Assembly (NCBI GenBank): GCA_015501585.1
Contig: JADNRY010000059.1
Location: 214,932 to 278,931 of the forward strand
Origin: Rhodocollybia butyracea
Taxonomy: Eukaryota; Basidiomycota; Agaricomycetes; Agaricales; Omphalotaceae
Direction of reading: 5' to 3'
DNA length: 64,000 bases
The position numbers and the translations under genes were made by a program. The first letter of the stretch is position 1. The number at the start of each line of letters is the position of its first letter. Shown here piece by piece: positions 35,201 through 46,249 of the stretch. The notes under the pieces were generated by a model. That model saw only the letters and a list, made by a program, of their open reading frames with translations. It had not been told where the DNA came from and made no database searches.

Positions 35201-36971
35201 AAAACCCATCGATTATCCGGAACTGTCTACACATCATATCCTACGACCTCCTCCGGCTGCTGCTGCAGGTACTTTAGAGAGACGGACCCTTACTACGTCT
35301 TCATCTTCGCCATCAGCAACAGGTTCCTCAATACCAGCATATTCTTCCACTTCATCTCCCTCTCTTGGTGGCGCAGCAGGCATCACAGCGTCTACGCCTT
35401 ACGCTGCTTCTGCTCTCGTGAAACTCGGATTACCCCCTCTAAACCCGGTTCCGCGACTAAAAGGGGGTGATTGGCCTCCGCGCTATTGGGCTGATTCACC
35501 GATTGGGACATCGGGGTTGAAGAATATGGGGAATACGTGTTATATGAATGCGCCGATACAGTGTTTGAGTGCGACTGTACCATTTGCGAGGTTTTTTACC
35601 GGTGAGTTGTGGATACGTTTGTTCACCTTTCATTGTTAACTCTAAAATTTACTTTCGTTGTGCTGCAGAGATCGATCTCAAATCAGTAATCAACTACATG
35701 AACAAAATGAACTCTCAAGGACAGTTGACGAGGGCGTTTTCAAGGCTAATCCACGATATCTGGCATGGAGAGATGCCGTATATCACTCCCAACGATTTCA
35801 GAGCGAGTTTTTTCAGAGCCTATTGCAGATGATGTAATGTGTTACTAATACTCTCCTTCAGCGCACCCTCTGTTCGCTCAACAAGCAATATATCGGTACT
35901 TCCCAACACGACTCACAAGAATTTCTCTCGTTCCTACTTGATGGCATTCACGAGGACACAAACCGCATAATGGCACGCAAGCCCGTTACGCGTACGCCCG
36001 AGGAGGAAGAGAGGCTGGAGCAGCTGGAAGGGACATCACAACAGCTTGCGGCCGAGTATGAGTGGCAGGTGTGGAGACAAAGCAACGATAGCATCATCGT
36101 TGATTTTTTTCAAGGGATGTTTAGGAATCAGTTGAGGTGTATGAGTTGTGATAAAGTAAGTTTCAATAGATTGCTGTGTTTCGAGATGAGATGAGCTGAT
36201 TGATTGGGTGTTCATCCAGACTTCGACAACGTACAATGCCTTTTCGATATTGTCTCTCCCTGTCCCAGCTCGGACGGGGAAGATTCCATTACAAAATTGT
36301 CTAAAGGCGTTTTTCAATGTCGAAGTTATGGAAGGCGATGACGCATGGTGCGTTTCCTATGATTTTTCTTTCACTCATACTCATCCTGCATCAGGGACTG
36401 TACCCGCTGTGAAACCAAACGTCGCGCCACGAAATCGCTTTCTCTCGCCCGTCTTCCTCCGGTTCTCGTCGTACACTTCAAACGATTCGAAGCCAATGGT
36501 CGATTTTCGGATAAGATTGATACCTTTGTTGATTTTCCTATGAAATCTCTCGACCTTACAGATTTAATGCCTCCGCCACTACCAACGGGCGCTGACCAGT
36601 CACTGCTGAACGGGAACGGGCTGTCGATGGATGATCCCCGAATGCAGGTGGGGCCATACAAGTACGATCTGTATGGCGTTACGAATCATTACGGGAATTT
36701 GAGCAGTGGACACTGTACGTTCATTTCATCTTTCTTGCCATCATCCCTGACCTTGTTTCGTTTTCCGTTTTTTCAGATACTGCGTTTGTAGCTTCCAGAG
36801 GTGGATGGCTGTATTACGATGATAGTTCGGTGAAGAATGTCGACGCGAAACAAGTTGTTGTAAGTTTTAAATTTTCGCCTACGCTTTGTGTTGCCAATCT
36901 TTGACATTGGCATTCGCTGTGTTTAGAACCAAAAAGCATACGTGTTATTCTACAAGCGAGTCAAAGCCTAA
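32251..36971 (+). CDS. Ubiquitin carboxyl-terminal hydrolase with rhodanese domain (DOA4/USP8-like)
   Basis: Cysteine deubiquitinase of the endosomal DOA4/UBP/USP8 group. Eleven exons (32251-32341, 32390-32544, 32596-32795, 32845-34026, 34079-35601, 35669-35802, 35862-36155, 36220-36347, 36395-36714, 36777-36859, 36927-36971) give 1384 aa. The N-terminus is a helical MIT/USP8-dimer-like region (ARAQYMQAGIYENEGDLQGA). A rhodanese-like domain near residues 490-610 reads VILLDVRDRAEFEQGHIHA. A long Ser/Pro-rich linker leads to the USP fold: Cys box GNTCYMNAPIQCL (Cys about 1030), QHDSQEFLSFLLDG, a zinc ribbon CMSCDK with DCTRC, and His box HYGNLSSGHYTAFV (His about 1342). The catalytic residues are present. 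The Cys box has Ala-Pro where relatives usually have Ser-Thr. Intron 6 uses a GC donor. A six-residue insert (GKAMGS) lies inside the rhodanese domain. Confidence 0.96.
35803..35861 (+). other. GC-AG intron in the deubiquitinase gene
   Basis: The exon ends TTCAGA, the intron begins GCGAGT and ends CTTCAG with a TTACTAAT branch point. Only this junction gives NDFR/RTLCSLNKQYIG in frame; GT alternatives meet a stop or shift frame. Confidence 0.7.
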
Positions 36972-37431
36972 CTAGACAATTTATCGAGTGTGGACGACGT
37001 TATTATTATATAACAGGTCTTCATTTCCCTTTCTGACCTTTCTTCCCTACATTATCTCATCATTGCTTTTCATGCACTCGCTACCGTCATTTTCAATAAA
37101 TATTCTTACTATACTCATCGTTGTACCACTCACTGTATACAGTATATACTTGACTTGGAACTTATTACTTTCTCAATTATCCGTTGTTTGCGCGTTCTGT
37201 TCTTTGATCATCCATTTTTCTGTGGACAACTGACCGTGTATGTACAGTCTTTTTGAATAAACCTATCGAGTCGATGGTTTATTGTTTTTGCTCTTCCTGT
37301 GGGCAGGAACGGTCATAACATGTTTGATCCAAGTAGGAAAGTCAAGATTTCGAAGGGACAGCTACGTACTACCAGTTACCAGATATCGATACACGAATAC
37401 TAGAATACAATGACAAGTAGAATTCCTAGGC
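36972..37431. other. Intergenic between convergent genes
   Basis: 3' regions of the deubiquitinase (+) and the histone-fold gene (-). T-rich; no supported gene. Confidence 0.5.
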
Positions 37432-38168
37432 TCATCTTGTTGCTGCTACCATCGAACCATCGTCGTTCATTACGATGTTTTGGGTCTGTTCCGGCACAAT
37501 CTGAGGCTTCGAGTCATTCGCTTTAACGAAAGAGTCGAGAAGAGTTGGTCCAGCAAGTGTGGTATTGGATACAGTCAAAGCTTTTGGAAGCCGCTTTTGC
37601 GGAGGCTCTGGTTGAGTAAGAGATATTATTTCTGGTGCCAAAGCCTAAGATGCAAAGGCGACGCTTTGTATGTTAGTAATAGCTCACCGTCAAGAAACAT
37701 AAACTCGTCGGCTTTACGGACAACAGTAGCTGGGTGTTTAGTAAATAAAAGTCCAAGCAAAATGCAATGAATGTACGCACCTATATCTTTATGCTGCACC
37801 GTCGTTCGTCTTTCCTTTTCGGCGACTCTTTTCCCTGCCTGACACAACCGTTTAATGAATTCTTCAGCAGCAAGCGAAATTAGAAATGTAGCGTCGCGCG
37901 CAATAATTGGAATATCCTATGACGTGAAACTGGATGGGTAGTTTATAAGCTGCTAATGGAGGCTAAACGATACCTTATCCGCCTTTATGATCTTCTGAAC
38001 CCTGGAGAATGGAAGGAGAGATTTACCGGAATCTCGAATAAAAGGTGCAGTTTCCTTCTTTTCTCTCTTCTTCTTTGGACCAGTAACCACGTCCTGTGGA
38101 TTGTTTGGATATTCTACTTCATTTTCTGCGATATCCTGCATTTCTTTGTGAGCGGGTTCGCTGGCCAT
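37432..38168 (-). CDS. Histone-fold protein of the NF-YC/POLE4/DPB3 type
   Basis: Four exons (38168-37974, 37916-37781, 37729-37688, 37631-37432) give 190 aa. A lysine-rich N-tail (GPKKKREKKE) precedes the histone fold at residues about 52-125: LLPFSRVQKIIKADKDIPII, ARDATFLISLAAEEFIKRLC, then the helix TTVQHKDIATVVRKADEFMFLD. The last block matches the POLE4/CHRAC15 side of the family (KTLQRRDL...VDEFAFLEG) better than NF-YC. Such proteins pair with a DPB4/POLE3-type partner in DNA polymerase epsilon or ISWI/CHRAC remodelers. The final acceptor is not the first AG but one 12 nt later, which is the only choice that keeps frame. Assignment between POLE4/DPB3 and CHRAC subunit is unresolved. Confidence 0.85.
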
Positions 38169-39437
38169 GTCGCTTAAGTTGAATTAACAGAAAGAACGCG
38201 AAAGTGACAGACACGTTCAGTGACCGTGACTTAAAAAATTTTAGGGCGTTTGCAACTCAGCAATTGCAAGCTGAACTAATCAACGAGGCGTCGTTTCGCT
38301 CGTTGTGAGCGTGTTAGGTGTACACAGGAGCCCCCCTGAGACAGCGGTGACTCCCTGTATGATTCTGAATTGGATTAACTAGGGCACTGAGTAGTACATG
38401 AGCGTGAATGTAACAAATAATTGCAGAAATAATAAGGGCATGTGATGGGAGGGTAGCGAAAGATTGCGAACTACACGGCTAAAGACGTACGTGAGCATGC
38501 ACATCATGTATTGGAAGTTAGACGGTGAAAACCTGACTCGGCAGAAAATTATGAGAGCGTACACGGACTTGACACGGACAAGTTAAACAGAGGAAGACTT
38601 GTATCACTACCGTGGCTCTCAGGGTTGTTATATTGCAAAGAGTAGGAGGTGAATGAAAAATGAGAAGAAGGATGGAGTCATGGGGGTACGGGATCCGGTG
38701 CTCAGATGGATAGTAGGAGCTAGAACGGGGTCTGACGCGCAGGGTGTACACTGAACATCGGTGAACTGAAATGCGATTAGTATGACCTCAGTTTTCATCA
38801 TTTAATGTACTTTGTGATCAAAATAGTATGATTCTACTTACTTGACGTACTTTGAGCGCATATTTCTACTGCAAGTGTGTACATGCCAGACCACCTGGTT
38901 CCTGTTCTGTATTTTACGAGTCCTGAATGTAATGAAGGCTCGTCCTTATGGCCGGTTTCGCGTGGGAATTTTTTCCCAATTAGGGTTGATCTTGCCCAAA
39001 TTTGGAAGAATCGTTTCCCCATATTTGGAAATATCAAAGCGCTTGACATGTGACTTTCTGATGTGCCCACTTATTTCATGTTACCCAAAACTTCGCCGCA
39101 TCTGATACCTTTTTACTCTTGAACTTCTTGCATCAAACACTGTTGTGGTTGCACCTCTAATGTGCAGATTATCGGTGCTGTACATTCTTTTTGCCACATG
39201 TGACATGGTGTTTATTCATCTTAATAATACTTCCATTTTTGTAGCCCCCGCACTTTTCATCAGTGGTCGTTGCAGTGCACAATTCATAACTAGTCTCATG
39301 CAGGACTCGTACCTGCCATGCGCTTGGCGCGGTGGCCCACACTCGCAAGTGGGTTTATCTCTTGCTTCTTCATCTTACATTAGTTGCTGTTGCCCCACTA
39401 CTTGCTTACTTCTATTTCTACCATAGATTATGCATAA

Positions 39438-39500
39438 CTGATTATTGACTTCTTCTAATGCTCAACTAACTTCCTCTAACACTCGATTGACTTCCTTTGG
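39438..39500. repeat. Three imperfect 21-nt tandem units
   Basis: Units at 39438-39458, 39459-39479 and 39480-39500 share the core TNACTTCNTCTAA with few changes (third unit ends TTTGG). No coding context. Confidence 0.6.
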
Positions 39501-39623
39501 GTTCCATTGAGTGCAAATAAATGATATGATCCGACGGAAGACGAAGTCATGTGCACATACATGAGTGCCCAAGTCGCGTCCCGCGCACAGGAAGCAACTC
39601 CCAACCAAATGTTGGCATCACAA

Positions 39624-39680
39624 TTCTAGAGAGACATTTTAATCTCTAGAACGCTAACCAGCTGCTATTATAGATAGCAG
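39624..39680. other. Two adjacent short inverted repeats
   Basis: First stem TTCTAGAGA (39624-39632) with TCTCTAGAA (39643-39651); second stem CTGCTAT (39662-39668) with ATAGCAG (39674-39680). Both are perfect. They could form paired hairpins in RNA or be chance. Confidence 0.5.
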
Positions 39681-41031
39681 TATTCCATGGAGGAAACTTC
39701 AGAGATGACTTCAATCCGACGCTCTGGATTCATGGGATTCATGGCCAGTGCACTTACAGATAGACTGAGCGGTGGTGTGACTGCTTTTGATGCTGTACAG
39801 ATGCTAGGGATTCACGCCAAATCGACACTGTAACCATAACTTGATGCGGCGTATGGTACGTATTAGACGTTGACCAGAGGCCTTAGGCTAGAGCGCATTT
39901 ATTTCCTTTGTCAGAGAGCTATTAAATGAAGTAATATTACCATTCCTGGTCGAAGAGTAGCCCATAATGGTTCTCTCTTTGTACCAGGTATGTCGGACAA
40001 ACATATGGCTACTACACGAGCACCCCATAAAGGCAACATAAAGGAAGAATCTAGCAATTTCGGGTATGTCTCTGGATTCCAAATTGGCGATAAGTGGCCT
40101 TAGCCTAGGCCTTTGTGCCACAGATGGTCTCGAGAAGGTGTGGATGTCAGATACTTACTCACATCAAGTAGATAACTTTATGATATTATTTTTGTTGATC
40201 ATGTTTAAATAGCATATGCTAGCAAGTATGGACAGTACATACAGGTACTACAATGGAAGCATCTCTGAATACTTATGCGGCCCATGCCCAGTGTCTAATT
40301 GAGCCAAGGAGCCAAATGGAGCGGCGAGCCTACAAGACTAGATAAATTCTGAGTCTTGAGTGTTGTATTTCGCCGATCGGATACACTGCCGTGACAATCT
40401 ATCCAACTGAGGCTAGCCCAGTCCTGTTGATCCCAAGCACGAAATAACCGAAGCTAGGTCTAAAAACCGTAATTTAGCCCTCAGCTGTGGTCAACGCAAA
40501 TTAAGCTCAGGTGCAAGAAGCTTATGCTGGGTATTAATTGAGCGTTGTGCTTGGGATTACTGTGCACTGCCTCACCTGATTGTTCCGGCTCTTTTAGTCT
40601 TCCCTCTGTTTTCGTTCTCGTTCCAAAAATGCTTTATATTTCTAGCTACTGTTACTACACGTTGCACATCGCTATTAGTTACTACTCTGTATACCCACGT
40701 AAACATATCGTTCACCTAGATTCATTGATAAGCAAGTAATGATTTCTAAGGAGAAATGCAAACATACCGTTGGAAACTCGTGAGTTGTACTGCAGGAAAG
40801 CCGTTAGAAAACCAATAGTGAGAGGTGTGAGAAAACTGATGAAAAAAAGAACAAACCGCGTCAATAACTGTAGCGCAGCAACAGCAGTAGGCCCTGGTCT
40901 TGAGATAGCACAGCTAGAGGCATGCAGACAGATAGAGACAACTTTGAGCATCGGTCTTCAAATTGAAGTCGGCTGGATAGATATCAGAATTAAACCTGAA
41001 GAGCGTTGAAGTTGCTTCATTTTTGATAAAG

Positions 41032-41089
41032 TTTGAGCTTCCGCTTTGCCATGAAGAACGTTTGAGATTCCGCCTTGCCTTGAAGCTAC
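41032..41089. repeat. Two imperfect 29-nt tandem units
   Basis: 41032-41060 and 41061-41089 both start TTTGAGNTTCCGC and carry TTGCCNTGAAG at the same offset. Confidence 0.6.
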
Positions 41090-42873
41090 AAACGCCGATT
41101 CTTGAAGAATGTTGCTTGATTTTGTACTTGCGATATTGACATGTGCAATTCGGACGATCCTCATGCGTAGCTCTGAGCGCCGACAACTTGACGATAAGCG
41201 TTGATGCAAGGATGATGGACGTTGAGAGAAAGAAGTTGAACATACGTGACTCATCATTCACATGTTCAGATCACAAGCTCACATGTTCAGCTCACGCATC
41301 ACAAACCTTTGGGCGGGACATTGTTTTTCACAGTTAGCAGTATTGCACTGAGTGCTTTGTGCAGTGTAGGACCAATATAGTACAAAAAAAAGTTCGTCCT
41401 AAGCGGTAACTAATTATTTCAGACTCGGTTTCAATTTTTTGCGGCTCAGCGCCAAAAGATATTTAGCCTGGGGACATCCGGAACCTTTCAGCCCGAGCCG
41501 CAAGGGAGGGTTTGGCCGTGTATGATACAACTCCGGTTGTACTTACTAATCATTATTCATCCGGTTAGTGATACCTCGTATGTACCGGAATCCCTTAGTA
41601 ATATCTACTACTGTACACAGTATATAAGGCCTTCTCTGAAGCCAGTATCTATAGTTCTCCAATCTAGTCTCTTCTATCTCTCGAGCCTCACAGCTTATTC
41701 AGTCCCTGCGCCGGATATTTACAACATTGAGTCACAGCATGAGAAGCAGGATATGTAGGAAAGAGTTATTGAACTCTCATGTCACTGTGACTGGGATATT
41801 CTATTTCCTAGAACCATCTAGAAGTTTTACATGAATGATACCTGTGCAAGTGTTATTTGATAAAGAGTAAAATACGCGCTGAGCACACGTTCGGAAAAGT
41901 AGTATGTCATCACGTGATAGGTTTGGAGCGTTTGCAGCAATCCTCTACTAGCCTCGAGGCCTCGAGGTTTCCAGTTGACCCAGCTTGCGAGGTTATTCCC
42001 TCACGCGTGCAGAATTGGTCAGGTGACCGTTAGTCGACAGTGCCGGGCAAGTCGGCCGACTTTGCTCCGTTGGATCAATCTAAGTCAGTCAAAAAGTTAG
42101 TGTTATTTAATCGATAGTCAATGGTATCTAATGCACTCTTAGTCAAGCTTAACAATGTACAACACACCTCAAAGTACGCCAGCAAAGTACTTTTTTGATC
42201 TCATGTAGGATGTAGGCGAACATCAAAGTACGATGTTTGCGCCCGTTTAAATGATGAGAACTGACGTCATAGATTTGTATCACAATAATTAGACACATAT
42301 AAGCAGATTTCTCCAAATTGAGATTCATTCAATTGGAGGTACTTGCTTCGTACTTTTTGGGCGACTATAGTTGGATACACTCTTTGATCCTATTTCAAAA
42401 AAAAAAATGCATCACGTGATATCGGAAGTATTTTTTCTCTTCCTCCGACTTTCTTAATAAAGTTATTTGTACCGCAGGACCCAAGCGCCCAACGTCAACG
42501 CGTACGCCTTCAATCTCATTAGTTCGGCACCTGGTGTGATCTCTTTTAAAACACTTTGCGAAGCCGAGTCGGTGCTGGGGCACCATCGTTATATTTATAA
42601 TTTCATTTGGCACTTTACCTACTCTTTCTAGCTGGGGCACTCAAGGTTTGTGATATTTCATAGCCTTCTTGCAATATGAGCTGAAACTCGAACACAAGTT
42701 CTGCTAGGCCATTGGAATCAAGCTCGTAAAATCGCTCAGGCCGAAACAGCGATCGTAAAACGTCTCGTTGAGCACTCTTCCAACGAGTTGTCAACTTGTA
42801 TGTTACATACCCTGTGTGCAAACTGTATTTATTGATTTCAACTTACTCTGTTTTTCGGTAGAAAATCACCGCT

Positions 42874-43542
42874 ATGACAGTATTCAAGGCATCAGCTCCC
42901 ATAGAAATACCTTCTCGACATAGATCCATGTCTCCACCCAAGTTTTGCACTCCAAGTATTCGTCCGTCCTCTACAATAACAGAATTACTTTTCGAGATGT
43001 CTCCATTTGACTGCGATGCAACCGAACATTCTAGCAAAGCAAGTATCAATCCTTCGTCGCCGGATGAGAGCGAGTTTCTGTTCTCGGCAAATCGTGCTAG
43101 CATCAGGAATACATACTGCATGCAAAGCTCTTTCTCAAAGATCTATCGCAAAAACTGCTCCCCATGTTCGTCCTCTAGCTATCCACTACGAAAAAAGCCC
43201 AGCCGCGAAACTTATCAATCAAACGACGTCGTTGAGGCTGTAACGCATACTCCTTCGGTCATCCGGACGACTGCGATTCATAAAATTAGTGGCTTTGCCC
43301 CCATCAACCCTTCGCCAGTGAAGAAACCTCAGGACCTTCCGATACGCCTGCATTTGACGCCTTCCAGCAATAATTCCTTATTTTCGTACTCTTGCGTTCC
43401 ACCTGCAACCGAGGAGCGCCGCGACAACAAGAGCTCGGATGACGGGTTGTGTTGCGGGCAATCGGTAGATCTCGAGAAATTTCTGGTACTTCGCTTTGAA
43501 AGGCGTCGGATTAGGCCTCACTTTTTTCAAAGCCGTACCTAG
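42874..43542 (+). CDS. Uncertain ORF, hypothetical Ser/Pro-rich protein
   Basis: A single 222-codon frame with biased composition (Ser, Pro, Asn) and one motif-like stretch (HKISGFAPINPSPVKKPQDL). A plausible acceptor (TTTTTCGGTAG) ends just before the ATG, so there may be an upstream exon. The opposite strand also carries protein-like frames over the same bases (43121-42843, then 42821-42615), with a strong GTAAGT donor at their junction, but in-frame stops between 43140 and 43400 argue against a long antisense gene. I do not recognise a family on either strand. It could be a lineage-specific gene or chance. Confidence 0.3.
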   Translation: MTVFKASAPIEIPSRHRSMSPPKFCTPSIRPSSTITELLFEMSPFDCDATEHSSKASINPSSPDESEFLFSANRASIRNTYCMQSSFSKIYRKNCSPCSSSSYPLRKKPSRETYQSNDVVEAVTHTPSVIRTTAIHKISGFAPINPSPVKKPQDLPIRLHLTPSSNNSLFSYSCVPPATEERRDNKSSDDGLCCGQSVDLEKFLVLRFERRRIRPHFFQSRT

Positions 43543-46249
43543 ACGGTTCGTCTCTGACTACTGTTTATTTTTCTATTAGATCAAGCATACACACAACAGA
43601 CCCCATTCATCATTAGACATCATTAACCATATCATCCGTATACCTTACTCCTGAACTATTTTGTGTTATGTTCTCGCACGCATTTGTTGAAAGCATTCTC
43701 ATTACTTACAGTGATATCTATAACCTCTTTGCATCAGATCGGGCCAAGCACTAGTGCCTTCATATCCTACATATGATTATATCGACCTTCTAACTGAATC
43801 ATTCGCTGAACTCTGAGTAATTCCAAGTAAATCTCTGATTCTTGTTTGCTGAGGATTCTGATTTCAAAATTTCAAATATGTGATGTGAGTCGTAGATCAC
43901 CCAATAAGGCAAGTACTAGCATACGGCGCGGGTGCCTAGAAGATATAGATAAAATATCTAAGCTGGCGAACCCAGACGCAGTTGCAAACATACGCATAGG
44001 CTCTGAGCTTGTAAGAAGAAAAGCAAGGAAGGAAAGGAAGGATGTTTGCGAATGGAATTGGCGCGCACAGAGTCCAGAAGGCCTGGAACAGTGTCGGCCA
44101 ATTCCAGTACACAAGGTGACCCGGGCCGGCCTACATCAGCTGTAAGGAAGCATGAAGATAAGACCCGAGCACACCAAGCGTAAAGGAATAATAAAAGAAA
44201 AGGGAATGGTGGGTGGGGCCTTCAAAACCATAAGATATGAGAGAGAAGACTCCAAAAGTCTGAGGAAAGGAATGAAGACCGTAGCGGTCTACAACATGAG
44301 TGCAGCAACGAGAGAAGATAATTCTCTCAAGTGCACACGTCACTGCGCTTATTCCACCGCACCGTGCGGACCGGAATAAACGAGTGACTCCACTTCTTCT
44401 GCTGGCCGTAGCTTGCCTTATCTTACACTTATGCTAGCCGTAAACAAGTGTACGTAGCTTCAGCTAGCAATATGGCAACTAATGTGCCTGATATAGAGTA
44501 GAGCACAGCATGCAGTACCTGTGGCTTATTCATACAAATGCCCTTGCATTCCGAGGCGAAGCTGGTGTAGGACCGTCGGGTTTGTGCGCCGAAGTACCGA
44601 CGGGGTACGATTTGACATGATTAATTATCCGCCTGCGCTTGATTCTACTGTTATCGGTACCGCTGTCAGTCCCTTTGTGCTTCAGAGGGAAGAAGGAAAG
44701 TCTCGTGATAGACCTGACCGTTAATGAGCGGGGAGAGAGACACATAAGTACATATTAGGTTGATGAGCGTTGCAGCGAATACAACAAGATATATATATAC
44801 AGAGTAGCTCCGGCACTACCTGAAAGCACGGACTTGGAATTTATACATTCCTACTCGTAGCTTAGATTCTTACATTATGACAAGAGTCTTGATCATGATA
44901 CATTCTCGTTCTAGTTCAGTTACCGCGACCTTGCCCTGCCTGGGTAGCGAACAATCTCAACTGAAAGGGCAATAATCAGCGATGCGTAGAAAGAGGGGGG
45001 TTTAAGTGACAGTTGATAGTTACTGAAGAGAAGATCATTTACACTGCTTTTATGTTGATTGTAGATCCTCCACCGACGAAGACGAAGCGTGCCTCACGAT
45101 CAGCGCGAATGATGGATATTCGGTGTAGATGTTTGCCGATGTAGTTTGCGCTCTAATGACTCCTTGGCGCAGTACAAAGGTGACTCTGAGGAGACAGGAG
45201 ATATCACCGAGATTTCTCGGGATCCAGACACTAGAACTACCGCGCGCGCATACTATCCTGGCACCTCATATCAAGATTTGCAGTTGACTTTAGGTAGATG
45301 ATGCTGGCTAATGTCAAATTCCTAGTCTTGAGAACAGACGGTTCCTGTCCAGTGGTCATAATCAGCTTCGAGGGCTTCTTCGAAGAAGTACGCTGAACTC
45401 TGACAGGGGAGCCAGAACTCAAGTTGGCGGACGCTCAGTGTGAGACAATCATCTAATGAGGGTTAAAGACGGAATGATTAATTAACAGCATCGTGACCTT
45501 TGGTAAAGTTGATATGCGGGAGAGTGGAATACAGATGCTGCCCAGTGGTGCAATGGGCTGAAAACACAGTGTTTTTTCACTCCAGAAATGAGACAGAATC
45601 CTGATTCAAGCCCACCGACAGATCGGTGGTGAGAAAGGAGACGCTGACAGATGGATACAAGACCTACTGTGTATTATTGGTGGAAGGATAGTTTAAAGAA
45701 CGTGTCCAGAACCAGAAATTAACGGTTTGCAGATGCCAATATCCCAAGCGATAACTAGTAGCCGCTTCGTAATATTCCATTTATGAAGCACTCGATGAAG
45801 AAATTCGGCCTAGACAGTCATCCAAAAAGTGCACAAGCACAACCGTTGTCTTTTTGCGCGTCCCGAGTACCAGCTGCGTACCGACCCGCCGAGGAAACGC
45901 TTGTGATAAAGTGTCCAGGAGAACGATTAAATGGATCGAACGCTTGACGTACAGGAAATCAGCATCAACAAGCTTTGTGTAAACATGCAGACCAGCGCGC
46001 TTTATTTTTGCAGGAGAGTGTCGGGGTAAGGTTCAAGCTGCCAGTTTGGTCCAGTTTGATTTGGTTCTGGTACTTTCTTGAGGTACATAGGTGCTCGCGA
46101 AATTCGAATGTGGGCGCTTATTTAGCTATGAGTGAAACGATCACGTGAATGTTATAGGTCCATGAATGTCCTTGTTTATTTTGTCAAGCAGCTTTCTCTT
46201 TGCCGTTCTGGCGGCCTTCAGCACATAGACTATCCTTTTATTCTTTCTG
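43543..46249. other. Gene-poor island, right part, and promoter of NUD1-like gene
   Basis: Only unsupported short frames, a TA microsatellite near 44790-44800, and a TCACGTGA at 46141-46148, about 100 bp upstream of the NUD1-like start codon. Confidence 0.5.

Larger units (their letters stand above)
38169..42394. other. Gene-poor island, left part
   Basis: No ORF here has a family motif, splice-consistent exons or gene-like composition. Held in it: three 21-nt tandem units (39438-39500), two adjacent short hairpins (39624-39680), two 29-nt tandem units (41032-41089), a 9-bp stem with a long loop (41439-41503), an orphan TATA-like box (41621-41629) and a TCACGTGA at 41910-41917. No transposase or reverse transcriptase remnant was recognised. 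Confidence 0.5.

Noticed and set aside
39145..39426. 93-codon frame with several hydrophobic runs
   Set aside because: No recognisable membrane-protein family and isolated in a gene-poor island; hydrophobic runs come from T-rich DNA.
43846..44379. 99- and 75-codon plus-strand frames
   Set aside because: Lys/Arg-rich without motif, antisense frames equally open; no promoter or splice evidence.
45540..45630. tRNA-like box sequences
   Set aside because: No cloverleaf can be drawn around them; A and B box matches are partial.
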